From Candidatus Bipolaricaulota bacterium (GTDB lineage: Bacteria; Bipolaricaulota; Bipolaricaulia; RBG-16-55-9): DNA of 29,388 bases. Of the stretch, positions 13,948 through 21,813 are shown in pieces. The position numbers were made by a program, and so were the translations under genes. The first letter of the stretch is position 1, and every line of letters starts with the position of its first letter. The stretch spans positions 1-29,388 of the forward strand of contig JAHEOA010000065.1 of the NCBI GenBank assembly GCA_018609825.1, read 5' to 3'. The notes below the pieces were generated by a model. The model was given only the letters and a program-made list of their open reading frames with translations. It made no database searches and was not told the DNA's origin.

Positions 13948-15750
13948 ATGCCGACGCGTGACGAGATCGAGACCATCCGCTCGCGGATCAACATCGTCGA
14001 TGTGATCTCGCGGTATGTCGCCGTGCGCGCCAGCGGCAGCAACCATCTCGCGCTGTGCCCGTTCCACCCCGACGAATCGCCGTCGATGACGATCAGTGCG
14101 GAAAAGGGACTGTTCCATTGCTTCGGCTGCGGGGCGGGCGGCGACGTCTACACCTTCCTCACCCGGATCGAGAACGTCGAGTTCCCCGATGCCGTGCGGC
14201 GACTGGCCGATGAGGCCGGCGTCCGGCTGACCGAAACGAAGGGCGAACCCAAGCGGACGGGCGGCCTGCGCGAGATCGTCGAGCGCGTGGCCCAGTTCTA
14301 CGAGCGGAATTTGACCAGCGAAGCGGGCCGCGCGGCGCGGGCCTATCTGGCCGACCGCGGCATCACCGACGAGACGATCGAGCGCTTCCGGCTGGGCTAT
14401 GCGCCCGCAGGGTCGGGCGCCTTGCTCAACACGTTCCGCAACCAGACCGAGGAACTGACGCAACTGTCGCTGGTGCGGCGCGGCCACGACGGCCGCTGGG
14501 CCTTCTTCCGGAACCGCGTCATCTTTCCGCTCATGTCCACACAGGGAGAAGTGCTCAGCTTCGCGGGACGAGCCCTCAAGCCCGACGACGAGCCCAAGTA
14601 TCTCAACACGGCCAACACGCCCGTGTTCACCAAGAGCAAGCTGCTCTACGGGCTCTGCCAAGCTCGCGACGCGCTGCGCCACGAGGACCAAGCCCTGCTG
14701 GTGGAAGGCTACACCGACGTCATCATGGCCCATCAGCACGGGTTCCAAAACGCCGTCGCGAGCATGGGAACGTCGCTCACCAAGGATCACGCCCAGCTGT
14801 TGAAGCGCTACGTCAAGGGCGCGTTGCTCGCCTACGACCGCGACGCAGCGGGACAGGCCGCGACGCTGCGCGGCGTCAAGCAACTGCTCAGCGTCGGGCT
14901 GGACGTGCGCGTCGTCCTCCTGCCGCCCGACGGTGACCCCGACGATCTGTTGCGCCAGGGGGGAGCCGAGGCGTTCCGCGAGGCCCTGAGCCACTCGGTG
15001 CCGTTCTCCGAGTTCTTCGTCAAGTCGCTCGTGGAGACCCACGATCCCCGAGATCTCCAGGGACAGGAGGCGATCATCGCCGACACTCGGGATTTTCTCT
15101 CGGGACTGGCCAGTCCGGCCCTGCGGACGCGGATCTTGAAGGAATTGGGTTCAACGCTCGACATTCCCGTCGAGGACCTGCGTGGCGCCATGGAACGGAT
15201 GAAAGGTCGCGGGGCGACGGTTACAATGGAGCCCCGATCCTCGGAGCACTGGGGGGTGGAAGAGCATTTGATGCACTTGCTGCTGCACGGGGAGTACTCA
15301 GTGGATCGGGCCATCCACGAGCTCAAGCCGGACGACTTCAGCCAGTACTCCGAAGCCATCGACGCGCTCTTCAAGCTCTATCGGGACGAGGAGGTTCCCC
15401 AGCGCTTTGACGGACCGGAGGGCCAACGCGCGATCACCGCATGGCTCGATCAACTCGACCCGCCGCAGGCCGAACGGCTGCGCGCGCTGGCCGTCAGCGA
15501 GCGCCGCGACGACGACAGCGAGCGCGCCATCACGCAACTGCTCGAGGGCCAACTCCGCCTGAAGGGGATCGATCGGCGGTTGCGAACGCTCAACGCTCGG
15601 ATTCGCGAGGCCGAGTTCCGCGGAGACCGTGAGGGGGTGGATCGCTTGCAACGCGAGCAACAGGAGCTCTCCATTGAACGCCAGAAGCTATTGCGCCAGC
15701 TCGGTTGGGGGGCGATCGCCAGTCAAGGAGGGGGAGGATACCATGGATAA
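13948..15750 (+). CDS. dnaG: DNA primase
   Basis: Synthesises RNA primers at the replication fork. 600 aa. N-terminal CHC2 zinc ribbon: Cys37, His40, Cys58, Cys61 (CPFH...CFGC). Catalytic TOPRIM domain with Glu253 in [10 protein letters not shown], Asp297/Asp299 in AYDRDAAG and GDPDD at 329-333. A helical C-terminal helicase-interaction region ends in a coiled segment (~550-585, [17 protein letters not shown]). ATG at 13948 follows GAGGGGGA (13939-13946); the GTG at 13936 precedes that site and is rejected. The last 8 bases overlap rpoD, giving the dnaG-rpoD pair of the macromolecular-synthesis operon, without rpsU here. Confidence 0.97.
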   Translation: MPTRDEIETIRSRINIVDVISRYVAVRASGSNHLALCPFHPDESPSMTISAEKGLFHCFGCGAGGDVYTFLTRIENVEFPDAVRRLADEAGVRLTETKGEPKRTGGLREIVERVAQFYERNLTSEAGRAARAYLADRGITDETIERFRLGYAPAGSGALLNTFRNQTEELTQLSLVRRGHDGRWAFFRNRVIFPLMSTQGEVLSFAGRALKPDDEPKYLNTANTPVFTKSKLLYGLCQARDALRHEDQALLVEGYTDVIMAHQHGFQNAVASMGTSLTKDHAQLLKRYVKGALLAYDRDAAGQAATLRGVKQLLSVGLDVRVVLLPPDGDPDDLLRQGGAEAFREALSHSVPFSEFFVKSLVETHDPRDLQGQEAIIADTRDFLSGLASPALRTRILKELGSTLDIPVEDLRGAMERMKGRGATVTMEPRSSEHWGVEEHLMHLLLHGEYSVDRAIHELKPDDFSQYSEAIDALFKLYRDEEVPQRFDGPEGQRAITAWLDQLDPPQAERLRALAVSERRDDDSERAITQLLEGQLRLKGIDRRLRTLNARIREAEFRGDREGVDRLQREQQELSIERQKLLRQLGWGAIASQGGGGYHG

Positions 15751-16774
15751 CCAGCACGAGGGGAACGGCGCCTTTGCCCAAGGCGTCAGCACCAACGGCG
15801 ACCGCGACGAGGGCACCACCTTCTACGAGATTCCCGAGTTCTCCGAAGAGGATCTCGATGGGGAACTGGACGGCGACGAAGCCGAAAACGGCGACGCCGA
15901 GGGGGCCAAGAGCTTTGCCGCCGGGGCCAGTGGGGACCCCGTCAAGATGTATCTGCAGGAGATCGGTCAGATTCCCCTTTTGACGCGCGAGCAGGAGGTC
16001 GAACTCGCCAAGGGCGTGGCTCGCGGCGACGAGCACTGTCGCTCCCAGCTCATCAACGCCAACCTCCGTCTCGTCGTGTCGATCGCCAAGAAGTACATGA
16101 ACCGCGGGCTCTCATTTCTGGATCTCATTCAAGAGGGCAATCTCGGCCTGATGAAGGCGGTTGAAAAGTTCGACTACACCAAGGGGTTCAAGTTCAGCAC
16201 CTACGCGACGTGGTGGATCCGACAAGCCATCACGCGCGCCATCGCGGATCAGTCGCGCACGATCCGCGTGCCCGTCCACATGATCGAGACCGTCCGGGAG
16301 CTCCAGCGCATCAAGAAGGAACATGTCCAACAGACGGGCGAGGTCCCCGATCAGGAGACGCTCGCCAAGCAGCTGGACATGCCCGTGGAAAAGGTCAAGC
16401 GCATCGAAAACGTCAGCCAATACACCAGCTCCCTGGAGCGGCCCATCGGGGAAGACGAGGAGGACTCGCTCGGCGATCTCATCCCCGACGACAACGCCGC
16501 TTCGCCCACGAAGGAAGCGTATCGGCAGTCGATGGCCGAGGAGCTCGAGCGGGCGCTCAACCAGCTCAGCCAGCGCGAGCGCGACATCCTCATCCTGCGC
16601 TACGGCCTCAAGGACGGCCACACGCGCACGCTCAAGGAGGTCGCGGGCGAGTTCAACATCACGCGCGAGCGCGTCCGCCAGATCGAGATCAAGGCGCTGG
16701 ACAAGCTGAAGCACCCGACGCGCCAGGAGGAGCTCAAGCGCTTCCGCCAGATGCTCCAGAAAGAGGACCTGTAG
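15743..16774 (+). CDS. rpoD: Primary sigma factor RpoD/SigA
   Basis: Principal sigma-70 factor directing RNA polymerase to housekeeping promoters. 343 aa. A short acidic, low-complexity N-terminus (1-60) replaces a full region 1.1. Region 1.2 begins at [11 protein letters not shown] (65-75). Region 2 has [12 protein letters not shown] and [18 protein letters not shown] (150-167), which reads and melts the -10. Region 3 spans ~180-255. Region 4 helix-turn-helix [20 protein letters not shown] (297-316) reads the -35. AAGGAGGGGGAGGA (15725-15738) precedes the ATG, and the start lies inside the dnaG stop region (ATGGATAA), so the two are translationally coupled. The sigma-70-type hexamers seen upstream of pdxS, the exporter and the hpa operon agree with this factor. 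Confidence 0.96.
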   Translation: MDNQHEGNGAFAQGVSTNGDRDEGTTFYEIPEFSEEDLDGELDGDEAENGDAEGAKSFAAGASGDPVKMYLQEIGQIPLLTREQEVELAKGVARGDEHCRSQLINANLRLVVSIAKKYMNRGLSFLDLIQEGNLGLMKAVEKFDYTKGFKFSTYATWWIRQAITRAIADQSRTIRVPVHMIETVRELQRIKKEHVQQTGEVPDQETLAKQLDMPVEKVKRIENVSQYTSSLERPIGEDEEDSLGDLIPDDNAASPTKEAYRQSMAEELERALNQLSQRERDILILRYGLKDGHTRTLKEVAGEFNITRERVRQIEIKALDKLKHPTRQEELKRFRQMLQKEDL

Positions 16775-16868
16775 GGGCGGTTTTTGTGATCGCCGAGGGA
16801 CAATCGCATTCCGATGCCCGGGCATGGACGAGATGTGTCGCCGTGCGTAACCGCAGCGCACTCTCTCG

Positions 16869-17792
16869 GTGAGCAAGTTCGAGCCCGTCCCGCTGATCCT
16901 GGGCCCCACCGGCGTCGGCAAGACCAGCGTGGCGTTCCAACTGGCCCTGAAGCTGGGCGACGCCGAGATCGTCTCGGCCGACGCGCGGGCCATCTATCGC
17001 GGGATGGACATCGGCACGGACAAGCCTTCCGACGAGCTTCGGCGACGCATTCCGCATCACCTCGTGGACATCAAGGATCCCGACGAGGCCTACAGCGCGA
17101 TGAGGTTCCGCGAGGATGCGATTCGGGTCCTCGAGGACTGTCGATCCCGTGGCGTGCACGCGATCGTCGCGGGCGGGAGCACGCTCCACGCCGATGCCCT
17201 GCTCGGCAAGCTGTTCGAGGGGCCATCCCAAGATCCCGAGTTGCGCCAACGGCTGAGGGATCGCCCCCTTCCTGAGCTCTACGCGCGGTTGCAGAACGTC
17301 GATCCCGAGTCGGCGAAGAGACTGCACCCGAACGATCGCCAACGGATCGTCCGGGCGCTGGAGGTCTACGAACGGACGGGCGAGCCGATCAGCGTCCATC
17401 AGCAGCGCACGCCCGGACCTCCGTACGCGTTCCAGAAGGTCGCCCTAACGGCCGAGCGCGAGGTGCTCTACGAGCGCGTCAATCGTCGCGTGGACCAGAT
17501 GATCGAGCAAGGCCTGCTGGACGAAGCCCGGAAGCTGCTGCCCCACGTCCCGGTCGGCTCCCAGGCCTACAAGTCCAACGGCTATCGCGAGATGTTCGAC
17601 TACCTGCGCGGCGAGATCGCGTCGCTGGACGAAGCCGTGCGGCTCGTCAAAAAGCACACCCGCGGCCACGCGCGGCGCCAACTGAAGTACTTCCGACGAG
17701 ACCCCGAGGTTCACTGGATCGACACGACCGACCGGGATGCCGAGGTCATCGCCGACGAGGTGCTCACGCTGTTACCATCCGGCACGCCATGA
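16869..17792 (+). CDS. miaA: tRNA dimethylallyltransferase-like protein (divergent MiaA)
   Basis: MiaA transfers a dimethylallyl group to N6 of A37 in tRNAs reading UNN codons. 307 aa, full length. Seen: P-loop GPTGVGKT (12-19), the MiaA-specific YRGMDIGTDKP (43-53), HPNDRQRIVRALEVYERTG (153-171) and a C-terminal RRDPEVHWID. Several normally constant positions differ: SADA rather than S-x-DS (Ala39), GGSTLH rather than GGT-x-LY (102-107), SNGYRE rather than x-x-GYR/K with preceding Ile/Val, and TRGHARRQ instead of TRxxAKRQ. Asp38 and the P-loop Thr are kept. GTG at 16869 has no clear ribosome site. The stop overlaps the nnr start by 4 bases (ATGA). Either a diverged true MiaA or a relative with altered substrate. 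Confidence 0.85.
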   Translation: MSKFEPVPLILGPTGVGKTSVAFQLALKLGDAEIVSADARAIYRGMDIGTDKPSDELRRRIPHHLVDIKDPDEAYSAMRFREDAIRVLEDCRSRGVHAIVAGGSTLHADALLGKLFEGPSQDPELRQRLRDRPLPELYARLQNVDPESAKRLHPNDRQRIVRALEVYERTGEPISVHQQRTPGPPYAFQKVALTAEREVLYERVNRRVDQMIEQGLLDEARKLLPHVPVGSQAYKSNGYREMFDYLRGEIASLDEAVRLVKKHTRGHARRQLKYFRRDPEVHWIDTTDRDAEVIADEVLTLLPSGTP

Positions 17793-19375
17793 AGATCCTG
17801 ACCGGCGCCCAGATGAAGGCGTTCGATGCGCAAGCGATTGAGGAACTCGGCATTCCGAGCCTGATCCTGATGGAGAACGCCGGGCTCGGCGTCGCCGAGG
17901 CCGTTGCCGAGCGCTGGCAAGTCGGGGCGATTCATGTCCTGGCGCTGGCGGGCAAGGGGAACAACGGCGGCGATGCGCTCTGTGCCGCGCGGCATCTCGT
18001 CCAATGGGGCGCCACAGCGGAGGCCGTCATCGTGGGCTCGCCCGATCAACTCTCGGAGGAGACCAGCACCCAAGCCCGCATCCTGGAGCCCGCCGGCGTC
18101 GAGATTCGCTACGTCGACGACGAGGCAGCCGTTGACGCGTTCGACGAGGCCCTGTGGCGCAGCGATGTCGCCCTCGACGGCCTGCTCGGTATCGGCATCC
18201 AAGGGGCCGTCCGCGGGCTCCACAAGCCCATCATCGACCGCCTCAACGACGGCCCGGCGGACGTCGTGGCCATCGATCTGCCCTCGGGCGTCGAAGCCGA
18301 CACGGGCCACGTGGAAGGCGTCGCCGTTCGCGCCGATCTGACCGTCACGTTGGCCTACCCGAAGATCGGGCTCTTGCTCCATCCCGGACGCGCCCACGCC
18401 GGCGATCTGCTGGTCCGCTCGATCGGCTACCCGTATGCCTTGAGCGCGTCCCTGGAGACCGGCCTGGAATGGGTTGATGACGCCTGGGTTCGCGAACGGG
18501 TTCCCGAGCGACGAGCGAACAGCCACAAGGGCGATTACGGGCGCGTCCTGGTGCTGGCCGGCTCGCGCGGCCTATCGGGGGCCGCGATCATGACCGCCGA
18601 CGCGGCGCTGCGCAGCGGCTCAGGTCTCGTCTACATGGGGTATCCGCAAAGCCTGAGCCCGGTCGTCGAGAGCCGCGTCCTGGAAGCCGTCAAGTTCCCG
18701 TTGCCCGAGCTCGATGGCGCCTTGGCGGACACGGCCACAACTGAGATATCGGGCATCTTGACGGAGCAACGCGTCACGGCGATGGCCCTCGGCCCCGGCC
18801 TCTCGCAACGCGAGTCGATCCGGCCGCTGCTCCACGAGCTGCTTCCGACGTTGACCATCCCCCTGGTGATCGACGCCGATGGGATCAACAACTTGGCAGA
18901 CGACGACGGCCAGAAGCTCTTGCGGAAACTGGAGGCGCCGGCAGTCTTGACCCCGCATCCGGGAGAACTGGCGCGCCTGATCGATCGACCCATCAAGGAC
19001 ATCGAAGGGGACCGTGTTGGCTCTGCCCGCGAGGTGGCCCAAGACCTGAACGTCGTGCTCGTCTTGAAAGGGGCACCGACCGTCACGGCGCTTCCATCGG
19101 GAAATGTCCTCGTCAACTCGTCCGGCAACTCGGGACTGGCGACGGGCGGCAGCGGCGACGTGCTCACGGGGATCATCGTCGGGTTGATCGCTCAAGGCAT
19201 GTCCGCCGAGGACGCGGCGCCCGGCGGCGTCTATCTCCACGCGTTGCTCGCTGACACGTTGAAGCCCACGATGGGCGAGCGGGCGATGTTGCCACGGGAT
19301 CTTCTGGACGAGATGCCGAACGCCCTCCGGAGTTTTGAGCAAGAGAGGAAGTCAACATGGAACATCGGGTGCTGA
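17789..19375 (+). CDS. nnr: Bifunctional NAD(P)HX epimerase/dehydratase
   Basis: Repairs hydrated NADH/NADPH: the N-terminal half (1-~220) epimerises R/S-NAD(P)HX, the C-terminal half (~230-520) is the ADP/ATP-dependent dehydratase. 528 aa, matching the fused form. N-terminal signs: MENAG (28-32), GKGNNGGDAL (55-64), DLPSGVEADTG (163-173). C-terminal ribokinase-like signs: SHKGDYGRVLVLAGS (245-259), LTPHPGEL (387-394), LATGGSGDVLTG (450-461) with catalytic Asp457. The ATG overlaps the miaA stop by four bases; AGCAAGAGAGGA near its end supplies the ribosome site for the next small gene, which overlaps by 19 bases. Confidence 0.96.
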   Translation: MKILTGAQMKAFDAQAIEELGIPSLILMENAGLGVAEAVAERWQVGAIHVLALAGKGNNGGDALCAARHLVQWGATAEAVIVGSPDQLSEETSTQARILEPAGVEIRYVDDEAAVDAFDEALWRSDVALDGLLGIGIQGAVRGLHKPIIDRLNDGPADVVAIDLPSGVEADTGHVEGVAVRADLTVTLAYPKIGLLLHPGRAHAGDLLVRSIGYPYALSASLETGLEWVDDAWVRERVPERRANSHKGDYGRVLVLAGSRGLSGAAIMTADAALRSGSGLVYMGYPQSLSPVVESRVLEAVKFPLPELDGALADTATTEISGILTEQRVTAMALGPGLSQRESIRPLLHELLPTLTIPLVIDADGINNLADDDGQKLLRKLEAPAVLTPHPGELARLIDRPIKDIEGDRVGSAREVAQDLNVVLVLKGAPTVTALPSGNVLVNSSGNSGLATGGSGDVLTGIIVGLIAQGMSAEDAAPGGVYLHALLADTLKPTMGERAMLPRDLLDEMPNALRSFEQERKSTWNIGC

Positions 19376-19503
19376 TCGCGCAGGACGCTGCGCTCAAGAA
19401 TATCCAGGAAGCCATTGCGGCCTACGTCGAAAGCCTCAAGGCTCGCAACGATCTGCCGCCTGCGACTCGGGACCGAACCTCTAGCCTGGAGACCCGAAGA
19501 TGA
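19357..19503 (+). CDS. HicB-like mini-protein (48 aa), probably internally deleted
   Basis: Small gene, ATG at 19357 preceded by AAGAGAGGA (19341-19349), stop at 19501-19503. The residues ALKNIQEAIAAYVESLK match the helical C-terminal end of HicB-type antitoxin domains (consensus like ANIREAIELYLE). MEHRVLIAQD at the start looks like their first beta strand. The middle strands (about 25 residues, including the usual GC motif) are absent, as if removed by an in-frame deletion. It overlaps the nnr stop by 19 bases and the tatD start by 4, so it is probably translated by coupling. No HicA toxin is adjacent. It could be a remnant or a functional micro-protein. Confidence 0.6.
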   Translation: MEHRVLIAQDAALKNIQEAIAAYVESLKARNDLPPATRDRTSSLETRR

Positions 19504-20285
19504 AACTGATCGACACCCACGCCCATCTTGACCATCAGCAGTTCGACGGCGACCGCGACGAGGTCATCCAACGCGCGCAAGACGCCGGCATCCAGGTCAT
19601 CACCATGGGCATCGATCTCGATTCGAGCGAAACGTCCGTCCATCTTGCCCAAGAGCATGGCCTCTACGCGGCCGTCGGCATCCATCCGCATCAGGCCGGG
19701 CATTACGTGGAGAACGGTCACCTTGATTCGAGCGTTCTGCCGCGGTTGGAGGAACTGCTCGACGAGGATCGCGTCGTGTCCGTCGGCGAGATCGGCCTCG
19801 ACTACGTCAAAGACTTTTCGCCCAAAGAGGACCAGCACGTCGTCTTCCGCGCGTTGCTCCAGTTTGCGGAGGACCAGAACTATCCCGTGGTCATCCACAA
19901 TCGAGAGACGGAGGAAGACATCGCCAGCGCCATTGAAGAGTTCAACGCCTTCGGCGTCGTCCACAGCTTCAATCGAGACTGGGACTTCGCCAAGCGGATC
20001 CTCGATCAGGGGTATTACCTCGGCGTCAACGGGATCGCGACGTTCGCCAAGGACGACGACCTCCAGCAGGCCCTCAAGATGATCCCCATGGATCGACTGC
20101 TCGTCGAGACCGACTGCCCCTATCTGGCGCCCGTGCCGCATCGTGGCAAGCGGAACGAGCCGAGCTACGTGGAGCACGTCGCGGCGTATTTGGCCAACCA
20201 TCGGGGCATGCCGTTGGACGTACTGGCCGAGGGGACGACGGCGAATGCGGGGCGGCTGTTCGGACTAGGGTCACCGGATCGTTAA
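19500..20285 (+). CDS. tatD: TatD family metal-dependent DNase
   Basis: Amidohydrolase-fold nuclease/hydrolase of the TatD/YcfH family, acting as 3'-5' exonuclease in known members; cytosolic. 261 aa. Metal-binding positions are all visible: His7-x-His9 in DTHAHLD, Glu97 in VGEIGLDY, His133 in VIHNR, His155 in VVHSF and Asp205 in ETDCPYLAP. The usual HCFSG motif reads HSFNRD here, a mild deviation. The ending EGTTANAGRLFGL is typical. Start overlaps the mini-ORF stop by four bases. Last gene of the plus-strand run; followed by an inverted-repeat element before the convergent hpa operon. Confidence 0.94.
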   Translation: MKLIDTHAHLDHQQFDGDRDEVIQRAQDAGIQVITMGIDLDSSETSVHLAQEHGLYAAVGIHPHQAGHYVENGHLDSSVLPRLEELLDEDRVVSVGEIGLDYVKDFSPKEDQHVVFRALLQFAEDQNYPVVIHNRETEEDIASAIEEFNAFGVVHSFNRDWDFAKRILDQGYYLGVNGIATFAKDDDLQQALKMIPMDRLLVETDCPYLAPVPHRGKRNEPSYVEHVAAYLANHRGMPLDVLAEGTTANAGRLFGLGSPDR

Positions 20286-20290
20286 CGGAT

Positions 20291-20351
20291 CAGCGGATAG
20301 AACGTTCGGTTCCCCTACGGGGTTATCCGCTAGTCCGCTCGATATCCGCTG
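20291..20351. repeat. Palindromic element between convergent tatD and hpaD
   Basis: CAGCGGATA (20291-20299) can pair perfectly with TATCCGCTG (20343-20351). The shorter AGCGGATA can pair instead with TATCCGCT at 20324-20331, enclosing an inner CCCC-TAC-GGGG hairpin (20312-20322). AGTCCGCT at 20331-20338 is a third partial arm. It may act as a bidirectional terminator or be a REP-like dispersed element. No T tract is present and no second copy was seen in this window. Confidence 0.5.
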
Positions 20352-20359
20352 ACAGTTGT

Positions 20360-21337
20360 CTAACGCACGTTCTGCGGCAGGCCCGTCAAGGACGCTTCTT
20401 GCTGTTTTACCCAGCCGCCGTAGAACGCTTCAACGGCGCTGCCCTCGAGGAACCAGCTCTTCGGCGTCGGCGTCCCCCAGAGCGTCTGGCGGCGCGGGTC
20501 GTCCAGGTCCCAGCGGATCGGCTCGTGTTCCGGATCGACGGTCAAGTAGTCGGCCGTGTAGAGCTCAATCCGGTGTCCGGCCGGATCGCGCAGATAGAGG
20601 AACATCGCGTTGGAGATGCCGTGGCGTCCCGGCCCGCGCTCGATCGACTCGATCCAGTCCGCCCCGCCCAGGATGTCGGCGGCTTTGAGGACGCTCGACG
20701 GTTCCGCAAGCCAATACGCAAAGTGGTGCAGCCGCGGCCCGGTCCCGTTGGTGAGCGCCACGTCGTGGACGTTGCCCTTGCGTTGGAGCCACGCCGCCCA
20801 CCAGTTCCCCTCGTCGTCTTCGGTGTATTCGGTCAAGCGGAAGCCGAGCGCGTCGCGATAGAACGCTAAACTTTCCGCAACATTCGGGGTCAAGTAGTTG
20901 AAGTGATCCAGTCGGAGGACGCCGGGACCCCGGTGTTCATGATAGTCCTGCAGTCTTGACGGATGCCGACCGGCCTCGCGGTAGAAGACGATGGGGAACC
21001 CTTGCGGGTCTTGGATGCGGACCATACGGGGACGCTCAACGTCCTCCTCGGTTCGAAACGGGAGGCCATGCTCGTCGGCCAGGGCAATGGCACGGTCAAG
21101 ATCGGTCTCATCCCAAACTTTGTACGCGAGGTGGGACAGTCCGGCCTCCTCGGCCCGCTCCAGCTTGAGGCTCCACTCGCGTTCTTCATACCCGCGCAGG
21201 TAGAGCGCGACCTCGCTTTCGTGAACGATCTCAAAGCCGAGCAGGTCCACGTAAAACGTCCGAGCAGCGTTGAGATCGGGCACCGTCAGTGTTACATGCC
21301 CGGCTCGCACGACGTTCGGGCGCTCGATCTCGCTCAT
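20360..21337 (-). CDS. hpaD: 3,4-dihydroxyphenylacetate (homoprotocatechuate) 2,3-dioxygenase
   Basis: Extradiol ring-cleavage enzyme of the vicinal-oxygen-chelate type, giving 5-carboxymethyl-2-hydroxymuconate semialdehyde. 325 aa. Metal ligands by alignment with the Brevibacterium enzyme: His145 (LRLDHFN), His205 (GPRLHHFAY), Glu258 (HRIELYT); active-site His191 in GNVHDVAL; RGPGRHGISNAMFLY at 234-248. The match in these motifs is close. The C-terminus is about 35-40 residues shorter than that enzyme, as I remember it, so its lid segment would be missing. ATG at 21337 is preceded by GGAGG; longer upstream frames overlap hpaC. Overlaps the hpaC stop by four bases; last gene of the operon. 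Confidence 0.92.
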   Translation of the reverse strand: MSEIERPNVVRAGHVTLTVPDLNAARTFYVDLLGFEIVHESEVALYLRGYEEREWSLKLERAEEAGLSHLAYKVWDETDLDRAIALADEHGLPFRTEEDVERPRMVRIQDPQGFPIVFYREAGRHPSRLQDYHEHRGPGVLRLDHFNYLTPNVAESLAFYRDALGFRLTEYTEDDEGNWWAAWLQRKGNVHDVALTNGTGPRLHHFAYWLAEPSSVLKAADILGGADWIESIERGPGRHGISNAMFLYLRDPAGHRIELYTADYLTVDPEHEPIRWDLDDPRRQTLWGTPTPKSWFLEGSAVEAFYGGWVKQQEASLTGLPQNVR

Positions 21338-21807
21338 CGCTCGAGCCTCCGAAAGTCGCGGTTCCAGAACGCCAGCGGCCATCGCGATTCGTCGATCGTG
21401 GCGCTCTCCACCTCGCCGACGACGATGCGGTGGTCGCCCCCGGGGTAGCACGCCCAGACTCGGCAGACGAGCACGACCAGGCTCTCGTCGAGCACGGGGT
21501 CGCCCTCGATCGGGAACGGGCTCGTCGCCAGATAGGCGTCGTCCGGCTTGCCCGCGAAGTGGCTCGCGAGGTCCGATTGATCTTCCGAGAGGACGTTGAC
21601 GACGAAGCGCCCGGCCTGCTCCAGCACGCGGAGGCAGTTGGCGTCCTCGTCCACCGCCGTCATGATCAAGGGCGGATGGAGCGACAGCGACGCAAACGCG
21701 CTCGCCGTCATGCCACGCGTCTCGTCCCCGTGGCGCGCGGCGATGACGGTCACGCCACTGGGGAAGCGGGCCAACGCCTCGATGAACCGGTCCGGCTCAA
21801 CGGCCAT
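21334..21807 (-). CDS. hpaC: Flavin reductase component of 4-hydroxyphenylacetate 3-monooxygenase
   Basis: Short-chain NAD(P)H:flavin oxidoreductase that feeds reduced flavin to HpaB. 157 aa, normal for the family. Seen: RFPSGVTVIAAR (14-25), GMTASAFASLSLHPPLIM (32-49) with the flavin-binding SAFxSLS pattern, and FVVNVLSEDQSDLASHFAG (68-86). The family His/Asp near the end appears as GDHRIVVGEVES. Lies directly between hpaB (6 bp upstream) and hpaD (4-bp overlap), which supports the assignment over a generic flavin reductase. Confidence 0.92.
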   Translation of the reverse strand: MAVEPDRFIEALARFPSGVTVIAARHGDETRGMTASAFASLSLHPPLIMTAVDEDANCLRVLEQAGRFVVNVLSEDQSDLASHFAGKPDDAYLATSPFPIEGDPVLDESLVVLVCRVWACYPGGDHRIVVGEVESATIDESRWPLAFWNRDFRRLER

Positions 21808-21813
21808 GGGTGA

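Noticed and set aside
16814..16825. Perfect 12-bp palindrome ATGCCCGGGCAT in the rpoD-miaA gap
   Set aside because: Could be chance in GC-rich DNA; no T tract, no second copy nearby, and not placed at a recognisable promoter.
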